Shown here piece after piece: positions 33,300 to 41,831 of a stretch of 64,000 nucleotides of DNA; positions within the stretch are counted from its first letter, which is position 1, and every line of letters starts with the position of its first letter. This stretch comes from Pseudomonas sp. CROZ-RG-20F-R04-15 (GTDB lineage: Bacteria; Pseudomonadota; Gammaproteobacteria; Pseudomonadales; Pseudomonadaceae): the NCBI RefSeq assembly GCF_022662375.1, contig NZ_JAKNQL010000011.1:62001-126000 (forward strand). Reading direction: 5' to 3'. Both the position numbers and the translations under genes were made by a program. The notes below the pieces were generated by a model. It made no database searches, was not told the DNA's origin, and saw only the letters and a program-made list of their open reading frames with translations.

Positions 33300-35048
33300 A
33301 TGGCATTGTTCAAACGCAGCAAAACGACTGCGACAGGTTTCGATTGGGCCGGTCTTCTCTGGCTGTTTGTGTTTTTCTGGTACTTCTCTGGTATCACCCA
33401 ACTGCTGATCCAGCTGACCGGCACCTCCGGTTTCAGCGGATTCCGCCAGGCGTTCTTCATGAGCGCGCTGTGGCTGGCGCCGATGCTGTTGTTCCCCAAA
33501 CGCACCAGACTTCTCGCTGCGCTGATCGGCGTGGTGCTGTGGGCTTGCTCGATGGCCAGCCTCGGTTACTTCTTCATCTATCAGCAGGAATTCTCGCAAA
33601 GCGTCATCTTCATCATGTTCGAGTCGAACATCTCTGAAGCTGGCGAATACATGACCCAGTATTTTGCCTGGTGGATGGTTGCCGCATTCCTCGCCCATAC
33701 CGCGTTCGCCTACTTCCTGTGGACGCGCCTGCGCCCGGTGTACATGCCCCGTGGCCGCGCGCTGGTCGCAGCACTTGCGATCGTGATTGCCGTGGTCGGT
33801 TATCCGCTAGTCAAACAGACTCTGCGCATGGGTACGTTCGCCCAGGGTTTCGAAAAGTTTGAAACCCGCATCGAGCCTGCAGTGCCATGGCAGATGGCCG
33901 TGGCCTATCACCGTTACCTGGAAACCCTCGCCGACATGCAGGGCATGCTGCATGACGTCGCCAAGATCCCGCCGCTGAAAAACCTCAAGGACGCCTCGGC
34001 CGATCAGCCGAAGACCCTGGTGCTGGTGATCGGCGAATCGACCAACCGTCAGCGCATGAGCCTCTACGGCTATCAGCGCAACACCACGCCGGAACTGGAC
34101 AAGCTCAAGGATCAACTGGCGATCTTCGACAACGTCGTCACCCCGCGCCCGTACACCATCGAGGCGTTGCAGCAGGTTCTGACCTTCGCTGACGAAGAGC
34201 ATCCGGATCTGTACCTGTCGACGCCGTCGCTGGTCAGCATGATGAAACAGGCCGGTTACAAGACCTTCTGGATCACCAACCAGCAGACCATGACCAAGCG
34301 CAACACCATGCTCACGACCTTCTCCGAGCAGGCTGACGAGCAGGTGTACCTGAACAACAACCGCAACCAGAACGCCGCGCAATACGATGGCGACGTGATC
34401 GAGCCGTTCAACAAGGCTCTGGCTGACGCGGCACCGCGCAAGCTGATCGTTGTGCATTTGCTCGGCACACACATGAGCTACCAGTACCGCTACCCGCCGA
34501 CGTTCGACAAGTTTCAGGACCGCAACGGCGTGCCACCGGGTGTGCGTGATGACCAGGTGCCAACCTACAACAGCTACGACAACGCCATGCTGTACAACGA
34601 CTTCGTGGTGTCGAGCCTGATCAAGGATTACGCCAAATCCGATCCGAACGGCTTCCTGCTGTACCTCTCCGACCACGGTGAAGACGTGTTCGACTCGGTC
34701 GGCCACAAGACTCTGGGCCGCAACGAAAACAAGCCGACCGCGCCGATGTACACCATCCCGTTCATGGCCTGGGCGTCGCCGAAGTGGAAGGAAAGCCACG
34801 ACTGGAACTTCGCCGCTGACCTTGATCGTCCGTACAGCAGCTCGCACTTGATCCACACCTGGGCGGATCTCGCCGGTTTGAGTTTTGATGAACTCGACCA
34901 CAGCAAAAGCCTGGTCAGCGACAGCTTCAAGGCGCGTCCATTGCTGATCGGCGACCCGTACCAGACCGAGCAGCGTGCGCTGATCGACTTCAGTTTGATG
35001 AAGCCGAAGAAGCCTGACGCCGCACCGTCTGGCGTCGCACAGCAGTAA
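33300..35048 (+). CDS. Phosphoethanolamine transferase, CptA/EptA family
   Basis: A 582-aa inner-membrane enzyme of the lipid A/LPS phosphoethanolamine transferase class. Five hydrophobic helices in residues 20-180 precede a periplasmic sulfatase-like domain: VLVIGESTNRQRMSLYGYQR (metal-binding Glu), the nucleophile-loop region VVTPRPYTIEALQQ, LLGTHMSYQYRYP, and LSDHGEDVFDS (metal-binding Asp and His). The YTIEA nucleophile loop fits CptA, which acts on core heptose, more than EptA; substrate is inferred. Modification lowers surface charge and polymyxin binding. ATG at 33300 follows TGGAGCGCCGA. Confidence 0.88.
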   Translation: MALFKRSKTTATGFDWAGLLWLFVFFWYFSGITQLLIQLTGTSGFSGFRQAFFMSALWLAPMLLFPKRTRLLAALIGVVLWACSMASLGYFFIYQQEFSQSVIFIMFESNISEAGEYMTQYFAWWMVAAFLAHTAFAYFLWTRLRPVYMPRGRALVAALAIVIAVVGYPLVKQTLRMGTFAQGFEKFETRIEPAVPWQMAVAYHRYLETLADMQGMLHDVAKIPPLKNLKDASADQPKTLVLVIGESTNRQRMSLYGYQRNTTPELDKLKDQLAIFDNVVTPRPYTIEALQQVLTFADEEHPDLYLSTPSLVSMMKQAGYKTFWITNQQTMTKRNTMLTTFSEQADEQVYLNNNRNQNAAQYDGDVIEPFNKALADAAPRKLIVVHLLGTHMSYQYRYPPTFDKFQDRNGVPPGVRDDQVPTYNSYDNAMLYNDFVVSSLIKDYAKSDPNGFLLYLSDHGEDVFDSVGHKTLGRNENKPTAPMYTIPFMAWASPKWKESHDWNFAADLDRPYSSSHLIHTWADLAGLSFDELDHSKSLVSDSFKARPLLIGDPYQTEQRALIDFSLMKPKKPDAAPSGVAQQ

Positions 35049-35055
35049 CACCAGA

Positions 35056-35079
35056 AGGGGCCGACACCGGCTCCTTTTT
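35056..35079 (+). terminator. Terminator after the phosphoethanolamine transferase
   Basis: AGGGGCCG-acac-CGGCTCCTTTTT, 8-bp stem with one G-T pair, T-tail, eight bases past the stop. Confidence 0.8.
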
Positions 35080-35122
35080 CATGCAAGACACATCTACAAA
35101 TAACAATATTTCTCGTTTGATA

Positions 35123-35146
35123 CTAAATCCCCGCCCTACCCCTCGT
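35123..35146 (+). promoter_or_regulatory. Iron-starvation (PvdS)-like promoter of the siderophore receptor
   Basis: CTAAATCCC followed by CGT, with 15 bases between TAAAT (35124-35128) and CGT (35144-35146). CTAAATCCC is a full match to the published pseudomonad iron-starvation -35 box; the usual spacer is 16-17. It ends 47 bases before the receptor ATG. Confidence 0.5.
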
Positions 35147-35193
35147 CTTTGAACAAACGGAATTTTTCCCTCGAAGACAAGGAGTCGGCTGCG

Positions 35194-37422
35194 ATGTTCG
35201 CGCCTATTACCCGTTCCATGACCCTCACCCTCGGCCTGTGCAGTGCTGCGTTCAGCGCCGATCTGCTGGCTGAAACCGAAGCCGAAAAGCCGCCGCAGCC
35301 CGACAACACAGCGCTGGAGCTGGCCGCGACCAACGTCAGCGCGCAAGGCCTGGGCACCACCACCGAAAACACCGAGTCTTACACCACCGGCGCGATGAGC
35401 ACCGCGACGCGGCTGAATCTGTCGATCAAGGAAACCCCGCAATCGGTGTCGGTGATCACGCGTCAGCAGATGGATGATTTCAAACTCGGTACATTGTCCG
35501 AGGCCATGCGCCAGACCACGGGCATTGTCGTGCAGCATCTGGATTCCGATCGGGTCAGCTATTCGTCGCGCGGTTATGCGATCAACAACTTCCAGATCGA
35601 CGGGATGCTCAACACCTTCGATCGCATGAAGTCCGACTCCGACACGATCATTTACGACCGTATCGAGGTGGTGCGCGGTGCTACGGGGTTGACCACGGGG
35701 GCGGGTGATCCGTCGGCGACCATCAACATGGTGCGCAAGCGCCCGACCGCAAAATGGCAGGCGCTGGCCGGGGTCAGCGGCGGCAGTTACGACAATTACT
35801 ACAGTTATGTCGATGTCGGCGGGCCGTTGGCTTTCGACGGTCGTCTTCGCGGGCGCACGGTGCTGGCCTACCGCGATAACCAGTCGATCAAGGACAAATA
35901 CGCGCTGCAACGGGAAGTCGGTTATGGCGTGCTCGAGGCAGATCTGAGCGATTCCACCGTGCTGGCGGTCGGTTACGATTATCAGAACAAGCATGTGCAG
36001 GGTTCATCCTGGGGCACCGTGCCCTACTGGAATGCCGATGGCAGCAAGGCCGGTCTGGGTCGCTCGACCAACATGGCGACGTCGTGGAGTTCCTGGCCGC
36101 TGCAGGACAAAACCGCGTTCGCCACGCTCGATCAGCAACTGGCCGGCGGCTGGCGCCTGAAAGCGGCGTATACCCACCGCGAGAGCAATACCGACGGCAA
36201 GGTCTATTACGCTGGCACTGGATATCCCGAGCCCGACCGCAGTGGCATGAGCGCCTACATCTCGCACATGATCGGCACGCAGAAAATGCAGGCGTATGAC
36301 TTCAATGTCTCCGGCCCCTACTCGCTGCTGGGCCGCGAGCACGAAATGATGTTCGGCTACGGAGAGGCCGAGCGCCGCTCGAACTCTCCTTACACCATTG
36401 CCGGTGCGCGCCCCAAGGGCTACGGGTCCATTCGCGACTGGAAATACATGGGCGACATCGGCAAGTTCAGCGACACCGTTACCGACCTCACCGGTTCGAA
36501 AGACGATACCCGGCAGAAAGCCGGATACATCGCCACACGCCTGAGCCTGACGGATGAGCTGCACGCGGTGTTGGGCAGCCGTTACGGCAGTTGGGAAGCG
36601 TCCAAAACCGAAAACAGCTACAACGCCAACCGGCAGTTGACCAAGGTCGATTACACCAGCCAGAAACAGAACGACGTCTGGACGCCTTACGCCGGTCTGC
36701 TGTATGACCTGACCCCGGAATACACGGCGTACGTGAGTTACACCGACATCTTCAAACCCCAGGGCAACCGCGATAAAGATCGCAAATACATCGACCCTGT
36801 GATTGGCAAGAACTATGAAGTAGGCGTTAAGGGCAGTTTGCTCGAGGAGCGCCTTAACCTGTCCACGGCGCTGTTCTGGAGCAAGCAGGATAACGTCGCT
36901 GAAGTCGATAACTCGGTCCCGGCGGATCCGGTTACCCGCGAGCAGTTCTACAAATCCGGCGGCAAGGGCAACAAGGTCAACGGCTTTGAAGCCGAAGTGT
37001 CCGGGGAAGTCCTGCGTGGCTGGAACATGACCGCCGGATACACCTACACCCACTCGGTCGACGGTGAAAGCGAGCGAACCAACACCAATCAGCCGATGAA
37101 CCTGTTGCGCGTCTCCACCGCGTATCGTCTGCCGGGCGAATGGCAGGCTCTGACCGTCGGCGGCGCGGTGAACTGGCAAAGCGATATGTATGGCACCGCG
37201 CCCCGACCGGTTGGCCTCGACACTGAAGAGACGCGCATCAACCAGAGCGGCTACACCGTGGTCAACCTGATGTCGCGGTATGAATTCGACAGGCACCTGT
37301 CAGCATCGCTGAACGTCAACAATCTGTTCGACAAGAAATATTACGACAACGTCGGCTTCTATGACGGCGTGTATTGGGGTGATCCGCGCACACTAACGGT
37401 GAGTCTCGACTGGAAGCTTTGA
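35194..37422 (+). CDS. TonB-dependent siderophore receptor
   Basis: A 742-aa outer-membrane receptor for a ferric siderophore. Signal peptide residues 1-24 ending SADLLA, a TonB-box-like stretch ALELAATNV, plug domain (ETPQSVSVITRQQMDDF, GIVVQHLDSDRVSYSSRGY, IEVVRGATGLTTGAGDPSATINMVRKRP split), then a 22-strand barrel ending TVSLDWKL. There is no extra N-terminal signalling domain, so it does not itself act on a FecR-type anti-sigma factor. The ATG at 35194 has AAGGAG nine bases upstream, better than the TTG at 35149. Siderophore specificity cannot be assigned. Confidence 0.9.
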   Translation: MFAPITRSMTLTLGLCSAAFSADLLAETEAEKPPQPDNTALELAATNVSAQGLGTTTENTESYTTGAMSTATRLNLSIKETPQSVSVITRQQMDDFKLGTLSEAMRQTTGIVVQHLDSDRVSYSSRGYAINNFQIDGMLNTFDRMKSDSDTIIYDRIEVVRGATGLTTGAGDPSATINMVRKRPTAKWQALAGVSGGSYDNYYSYVDVGGPLAFDGRLRGRTVLAYRDNQSIKDKYALQREVGYGVLEADLSDSTVLAVGYDYQNKHVQGSSWGTVPYWNADGSKAGLGRSTNMATSWSSWPLQDKTAFATLDQQLAGGWRLKAAYTHRESNTDGKVYYAGTGYPEPDRSGMSAYISHMIGTQKMQAYDFNVSGPYSLLGREHEMMFGYGEAERRSNSPYTIAGARPKGYGSIRDWKYMGDIGKFSDTVTDLTGSKDDTRQKAGYIATRLSLTDELHAVLGSRYGSWEASKTENSYNANRQLTKVDYTSQKQNDVWTPYAGLLYDLTPEYTAYVSYTDIFKPQGNRDKDRKYIDPVIGKNYEVGVKGSLLEERLNLSTALFWSKQDNVAEVDNSVPADPVTREQFYKSGGKGNKVNGFEAEVSGEVLRGWNMTAGYTYTHSVDGESERTNTNQPMNLLRVSTAYRLPGEWQALTVGGAVNWQSDMYGTAPRPVGLDTEETRINQSGYTVVNLMSRYEFDRHLSASLNVNNLFDKKYYDNVGFYDGVYWGDPRTLTVSLDWKL

Positions 37423-37607
37423 CGTTTGCTTTCTGACGCGGTGCACCTTCGCCCGATGGGCGCCGCGTCTGTCCGATATCGCTCTGCAACATGCTGCAAA
37501 ACCTACACTGAACGGGCGTTAACCCCGTGTTAATTCACACGGGAGAGACTCCTCTCGAGTTCTGATTCATGGATGAAACGGCTCCCACTTGTTCAGTAGG
37601 AGGCACC

Positions 37608-37817
37608 ATGAAAATCACTACCGTAATCCTTGCCGGGCTGTTTGCCCTGGGTTCTGCCAGCGTCTTCGCCGAAGGCGGCGCTGAGCGCATGCGGTATTAC
37701 TACGACAACTTCCCGGTCCACCACGCCCAGAGCGCGCAGCAGAGCGACGCCAACGCGAAAGAAATTCGCGTTCCCGCCGACCAGACTGCGCAAGTGACCG
37801 AGTCCTACCGCGACTGA
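37608..37817 (+). CDS. Small secreted protein (69 aa)
   Basis: A 69-aa exported protein: signal peptide MKITTVILAGLFALGSASVFA, then mature EGGAERMRYYYDNFPVHHAQ and a polar tail. An EGG.(D/E)R motif just after cleavage is reminiscent of small periplasmic PtrA-like proteins of pseudomonads that respond to copper, but the match is only this short motif. The site AGGAGGCACC in front of the ATG is very strong, so high expression is likely. Role unknown. Confidence 0.7.
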   Translation: MKITTVILAGLFALGSASVFAEGGAERMRYYYDNFPVHHAQSAQQSDANAKEIRVPADQTAQVTESYRD

Positions 37818-37877
37818 GATTGACCGAGCAACCGATGGACCTTCCGTGGCTCCGCTCTGGCCTGGGAGAAGACAGTT

Positions 37878-37909
37878 TGGCGCCCTGATTGGGGGCGCCT
37901 TTTTTTTGG
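37878..37909 (+). terminator. Terminator after the small secreted protein
   Basis: GGCGCCC-tgatt-GGGGGCGCC with eight Ts, about 60 bases past the stop. Confidence 0.88.
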
Positions 37910-37951
37910 GGCATTGAGATGGATGTTCGGCTTTCTACTGTGGTGAATTCG

Positions 37952-38173
37952 CCCCTCATCGGAACGCCGCCCGCCCAGCCCTCTCCCGAAGGAGAGGGAG
38001 CTGTTTTGTGGTTTTTTCGGGATCGGCGGTTGCCTGTAGGCCGGATGGGTGTCCGGCGTTTGATTTGTGGTTTTTTTCAAACCTGAGTTCGGCTCGATGT
38101 TTCAGGTCGGCGTACCTTGCCCAAACACCTCGGTCAGTCCCCTCTCCCTCCGGGAGAGGGTTAGGGTGAGGGG
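37952..38173. repeat. Inverted pair of CCCTCTCCC intergenic repeats
   Basis: Left copy (37952-38002) is degenerate, with an 18-base insertion (ATCGGAACGCCGCCCGCC) inside the CCCTCACC...CCCTCTCCC core. The right copy (about 38097-38173) is full: CAGGTCGGCGTACC, AACACCTCGGTCAGTCCCCTC, GAGGGTTAGGGTGAGGGG. It lies in front of the convergent GNAT gene stop. Confidence 0.8.
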
Positions 38174-38184
38174 CTTTCAGGCTT

Positions 38185-38682
38185 TCAGTCCTGCAGATTC
38201 TTGATCCAGAACAGCATGCGCCCGTGATTCGGGTCGAACATGCCCGGCGCGAAGCCAAATTTGCCGTAAGCATTCTGCGCGACGGCGTTACCTTCCAGCA
38301 CTTCAAGGGTGATCTTGCAGCAGCCGCGCTGGCGGGCAATCTCTTCAACTTTCTGGAGCATTTTCTGGCTCAGGCCGAGACCACGAAACTTGCCCACCAC
38401 CGCCACATCGTGGACGTTGACCAATGGTTTACAGGCAAACGTGGAAAAGCCTTCAAAGCAATTCACCAACCCCGCCGGCTCACCATCGGCGAAGGCCAGC
38501 ACGCTGAACGCATGCGGTCGCCGGGCCAGCTCTTCGGGCAGTCGACGCAGCAGATCGGGGTCGAGCGAATGACCGCCGCCCATAGGATCTTCTGCATAAT
38601 GATTGAGCACGATACCGATGGCCTCGGCGTGCGTTGGATTGCTGTAGCTGGCTTGAAGTACAAGAATCTCTGCGGAATCCAT
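38185..38682 (-). CDS. GNAT family N-acetyltransferase
   Basis: A 165-aa stand-alone acetyltransferase. Motif A GKFRGLGLSQKMLQKVEEIA (residues about 101-120) binds acetyl-CoA, followed by motif B LEVLEGNAVAQNAYGKFGF. Substrate unknown. Three possible in-frame starts exist: ATG 38682 (GGGGATGGAA in front), ATG 38688 and a longer one at 38718; the first is used because residues before it are not conserved-looking. Ends 12 bases from the repeat pair. Confidence 0.85.
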   Translation of the reverse strand: MDSAEILVLQASYSNPTHAEAIGIVLNHYAEDPMGGGHSLDPDLLRRLPEELARRPHAFSVLAFADGEPAGLVNCFEGFSTFACKPLVNVHDVAVVGKFRGLGLSQKMLQKVEEIARQRGCCKITLEVLEGNAVAQNAYGKFGFAPGMFDPNHGRMLFWIKNLQD

Positions 38683-38783
38683 TTCCATCCCCGAACACAC
38701 AAAAGCCCCGGCGCGCAAAGTGCGTGCTGAAAGGCTGTCTGACCTTAGCGCGAGTGTGGACCGGCCGACAATCTTTTGTCTCG

Positions 38784-39365
38784 TCAGTGCCCCCAGATCA
38801 GTTCTTCAGTCCAGCCCAGTTCGGCAAAGTCCTCGGCGCGCAGGCCGCTCTCACCGACACAGAAAAACTCATCCAGTTGCGGCGGTTTCACCGACGTGTC
38901 GCTGAGCATCGCATGCACCTGGCCACGATGATGAAGTTGATGTTCGAACAGGTGCGACAGCATGCGCAGACGGCTGTCGTGCTGCGGTGTGTCGCGGGCG
39001 ATAGTGACGATTCGGGCCAGATCGGCATCGCGCAGTTGCTCGCAATAGGCGATCAGCCGCCGATCAACGTGCGCCTGCTCTTCGCGCAGTTCTGGACCGT
39101 CGGTAAATGGCTCGTCCGCATTGAAAAACACATAGCAGTCGGGATGCGGCTCGTCCCCGCGCAACTCGCGTTCCAGTGCATCGACGTAGAACCAGTCGCA
39201 GGTGAGGATGTGATTGAGGGTCAGACGAATGCTCGGAAAGAAACTTACCCGGGGCGCGCCCAGATCTGCCGCTTCGAGCTGGCTCCAGGCCTTGGCCAGA
39301 CGATGATTGGCCCAGGCATTCTGGTAGGCCATGGTCAGCAAGTGATGGGAAAGCGGTTGGCTCAT
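38784..39365 (-). CDS. DinB family protein
   Basis: A 193-aa four-helix-bundle protein of the DinB/YfiT superfamily. Three metal-binding histidines are visible in LTLNHILTCDWFYVD (first), and FEHQLHHRGQVHAML (second and third). Such proteins are often thiol-dependent transferases, but the activity of this one is unknown. The ATG at 39365 follows AGAGGGTACCGAC. Seventeen bases separate it from the zapE stop, so it is probably transcribed with zapE. Confidence 0.88.
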   Translation of the reverse strand: MSQPLSHHLLTMAYQNAWANHRLAKAWSQLEAADLGAPRVSFFPSIRLTLNHILTCDWFYVDALERELRGDEPHPDCYVFFNADEPFTDGPELREEQAHVDRRLIAYCEQLRDADLARIVTIARDTPQHDSRLRMLSHLFEHQLHHRGQVHAMLSDTSVKPPQLDEFFCVGESGLRAEDFAELGWTEELIWGH

Positions 39366-39382
39366 GTCGGTACCCTCTTCAC

Positions 39383-40498
39383 TCAAGCTTCGGCAAAGCG
39401 CTGCAGCTGCATCTCCTGCAAGCGACTGAGGGTGCGGCGGAACGGGAATTCCAGATAACCCTCGGTGTACAGCGCAGCCATTGGCACTTGCGCCTCGATG
39501 TACAGCGGCACTTTGCGGTCGTAGCACTCGTCGACCAGCGCGATGAAACGCCGCACGCCGTCATCGTGAACCGACAATTGCGGCAACTCGCGATCACCGG
39601 CCACCACCCGCTCGGCGCCATCTTCGGTGCCGCGGGCGATGCGCCCTTCGCGCTTTTGGGCGCTGAGGTTCGGCACTTCGCTCAACAGAATAGCCTTGTA
39701 GCGATCGCACAGCGCGATGAAATCCATGGCGGCGAACGGTTGTTCGCAGAGATCCGCATAGCGACACCACACCACCGTTTCGCTGGCCTGCACCACGTTC
39801 AACTGGCGATGACCGACCGACACCGCTTCGGCGCTGGCTGACTGCCCGGCGTTCAACGCCTGAAAAACTTCGTCCAGCGCACTGACCCCGGATGTGGCAA
39901 CAAAGTAGCGTTGCAGGCCCGCGCCGGGATGCAAACGATGATCCTCGGCGCCATTCACCGCGACCACCTGCATATGCGCCTTGATCGCGGCAATCGCCGG
40001 GACAAAACGGTCGCGGTTGAAGCCATCGGCGTACAAATCATCCGGCGGCAGATTGGAGGTGCAAACGATCACCACGCCTTCATCGAACATCACCTGAAAC
40101 AGCCGACCGAGAATGATCGCGTCGCCGATGTCGTTGACGAACAGTTCATCGAAGCACAGCACCCGCACCTCGGATGCCAGCTCTTTGGCCAGCACACGCA
40201 ACGGATCGGCAATCCCGGTCAATTGGAACGAACGCTGATGCACCCAGCCCATAAAGTGATGAAAGTGTTGGCGTCGCGCCGGCACCCGCAAGCTCTGATA
40301 GAACTGATCCATCAGCCAGGTCTTGCCGCGACCGACCGGGCCCCACAGATAAACGCCGGTGACCGAACGGGCACCGGCGTGCAGGGCTTCATGGCATTTT
40401 TGCAGCGCAAAGACCGCGTGTTCCTGGGCTTCATCCTGGATGAAGCCCTTGTGTTGAACGGCGTGTTGCCAGGCGCTGAGGGGGGAGTCGAAAGTCAT
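39383..40498 (-). CDS. zapE: Cell division ATPase ZapE (AFG1-like)
   Basis: A 371-aa AFG1-family ATPase. Walker A GPVGRGKTWLMDQFY, Walker B VLCFDELFVNDIGDA, sensor I IVCTSNLPPDDLYADG, and the C-terminal block RRFIALVDECYDRKVPLYIEA. In E. coli ZapE binds FtsZ at the septum under stress or low oxygen. Many pseudomonads have two ZapE-like genes; this one is the shorter-spaced one with downstream dinB. ATG at 40498. Confidence 0.93.
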   Translation of the reverse strand: MTFDSPLSAWQHAVQHKGFIQDEAQEHAVFALQKCHEALHAGARSVTGVYLWGPVGRGKTWLMDQFYQSLRVPARRQHFHHFMGWVHQRSFQLTGIADPLRVLAKELASEVRVLCFDELFVNDIGDAIILGRLFQVMFDEGVVIVCTSNLPPDDLYADGFNRDRFVPAIAAIKAHMQVVAVNGAEDHRLHPGAGLQRYFVATSGVSALDEVFQALNAGQSASAEAVSVGHRQLNVVQASETVVWCRYADLCEQPFAAMDFIALCDRYKAILLSEVPNLSAQKREGRIARGTEDGAERVVAGDRELPQLSVHDDGVRRFIALVDECYDRKVPLYIEAQVPMAALYTEGYLEFPFRRTLSRLQEMQLQRFAEA

Positions 40499-40520
40499 GC
40501 GCGGCAGTATGCCACGATGC

Positions 40521-40862
40521 TTACAGGGAAATATCCAGCCGGGCGATTTTCCCCTGTTCGTTCAAGCGAAACGTGTATCGCAACTGGGCCGGGCTGCCGG
40601 GGAATGTCCCGGAAATCAGCCCGTGCACCAGCACTTTGCCGGTGCGCTGCTGGACGTCGAGCACTTCGACCCGTGGCTGATAGCGTTGCCCGGTATCCTG
40701 CATCCATTGCGTAATGGCGTTCGCGCCGACCTGATGCTGGCCTTCATCGAACACGTTGGCATCCTCGGCAAAAAAACTGGCGACCCGCGAGGTGTCGCGT
40801 GCGTTGGCCGCATCGATATACGCAGCGATGGCCGGGGCCAGCGTTGAGGCGGGATGAGACAT
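40521..40862 (-). CDS. NTF2-like SnoaL-type protein
   Basis: A 113-aa single-domain protein of the SnoaL/NTF2 cone fold. The N-terminal helix AIAAYIDAANARDTSRVASFFAEDA and the strands ending LRYTFRLNEQGKIARLDISL (last residues, split) match the family. It may bind or convert a small hydrophobic ligand. AAAGGAGCTGCAATC precedes the ATG. The next gene upstream on this strand is a WYL regulator, 51 bases away. Confidence 0.85.
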   Translation of the reverse strand: MSHPASTLAPAIAAYIDAANARDTSRVASFFAEDANVFDEGQHQVGANAITQWMQDTGQRYQPRVEVLDVQQRTGKVLVHGLISGTFPGSPAQLRYTFRLNEQGKIARLDISL

Positions 40863-40913
40863 GATTGCAGCTCCTTTTGTGTGGTTCTGCTCACATCGTA
40901 AAACAGCCCTGCG

Positions 40914-41630
40914 TCAGTTTTTGTCAGGAGTGAAACGCCCGCTTTCATCCAGTTGCATCTGCTCGCGCCAAGTGCGCAACCAGTCGCTGCGGCGCCCCGG
41001 ATAAATGTCGCCCTGACGGCTGGCGGCGCTGATCCGATCGGTACGAAAAGTGCGGTAAGCGCTGCGCAATTCGCACCACGCGACAATGATCCGCACCTCA
41101 TTGAGAAAACCCAGCGCCAAAGGCCAGATCAGGCGCTGACTGGGCACCTGTTGCGCGTCGGCGTAATCGATGTGCAGTTTGGCCTGATCGCGAATGGCGT
41201 GGCGGAACACGTTCAACGGCACGGCGTTTTGCGGGAAACCATAGCCCGGCGGGCCCGGCATCACCGTGGGATTGCGCAGCGCTTCCTGGGCCTGCGGATC
41301 GAGCACGGCGGCAATTTTCGCCAGCGCATCCGCCGCCGCTTTGCCGAGCACTTCATCACCGCGCTGATCAACGTAGCGCAGGCCGAGAACGATGGCTTCG
41401 GTCTCGTCGGCGTTGAGCATCAGCGGCGGCAGAAACAAGCCGCTGCGCAGCACATAACCAATCCCCGCCTCGCCATGGATCGGCGCGCCGAGGGCGGTCA
41501 GTTCAGCGATATCTCGATAGAGCGTGCGCTCCGACACTTCCAGCTCGGCGGCTAGGATCGCCGCCGTCACCGGACGTTTCTTGCCGCGCAGCACTTGCAG
41601 CAAAGTCAAAAGACGAGTGGTACGCGACAC
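40914..41630 (-). CDS. YafY-type HTH/WYL transcriptional regulator
   Basis: A 238-aa regulator. Residues 1-60 form a winged helix (VTAAILAAELEVSERTLYRDIAEL), and residues 130-225 a WYL domain variant (HIDYADAQQVPSQRLIWPLALG, FRTDRISA) thought to sense ligands such as nucleic acid. The start is GTG at 41630; no in-frame ATG exists before conserved residues, and the ribosome site is weak. It is divergent from an aldo/keto reductase 201 bases away and may control it or the NTF2-like gene downstream. Confidence 0.88.
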   Translation of the reverse strand: MSRTTRLLTLLQVLRGKKRPVTAAILAAELEVSERTLYRDIAELTALGAPIHGEAGIGYVLRSGLFLPPLMLNADETEAIVLGLRYVDQRGDEVLGKAAADALAKIAAVLDPQAQEALRNPTVMPGPPGYGFPQNAVPLNVFRHAIRDQAKLHIDYADAQQVPSQRLIWPLALGFLNEVRIIVAWCELRSAYRTFRTDRISAASRQGDIYPGRRSDWLRTWREQMQLDESGRFTPDKN

Positions 41631-41744
41631 GATCGGCGGACTCTGGAGGGAAAAGATTCCGGAGCTTAGCAGAGGCTGGTGTCAGAAAATGGCAGGAGTG
41701 TGGCGACGATGATGCGCAGGTTTGACCGTTGAGCGACGAGCGTC

Positions 41745-41773
41745 TTGACACTGAATATTATCAACATCATATT
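41745..41773 (+). promoter_or_regulatory. Sigma-70-like promoter of the aldo/keto reductase
   Basis: TTGACA at 41745-41750, spacer of 17, CATATT at 41768-41773. It is 59 bases before the reductase ATG. The -35 is a perfect match; the -10 matches four of six. Confidence 0.45.
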
Positions 41774-41831
41774 GGCTTGATATTTCGATCGTAATTTTTA
41801 TATCACGCGAATTTCCATCGAGGACGTTGCC

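Noticed and set aside
35090..35125. Fur box upstream of the TonB receptor
   Set aside because: The AT-rich stretch ATAACAATATTTCTCG has too few matches to the 19-base Fur consensus.
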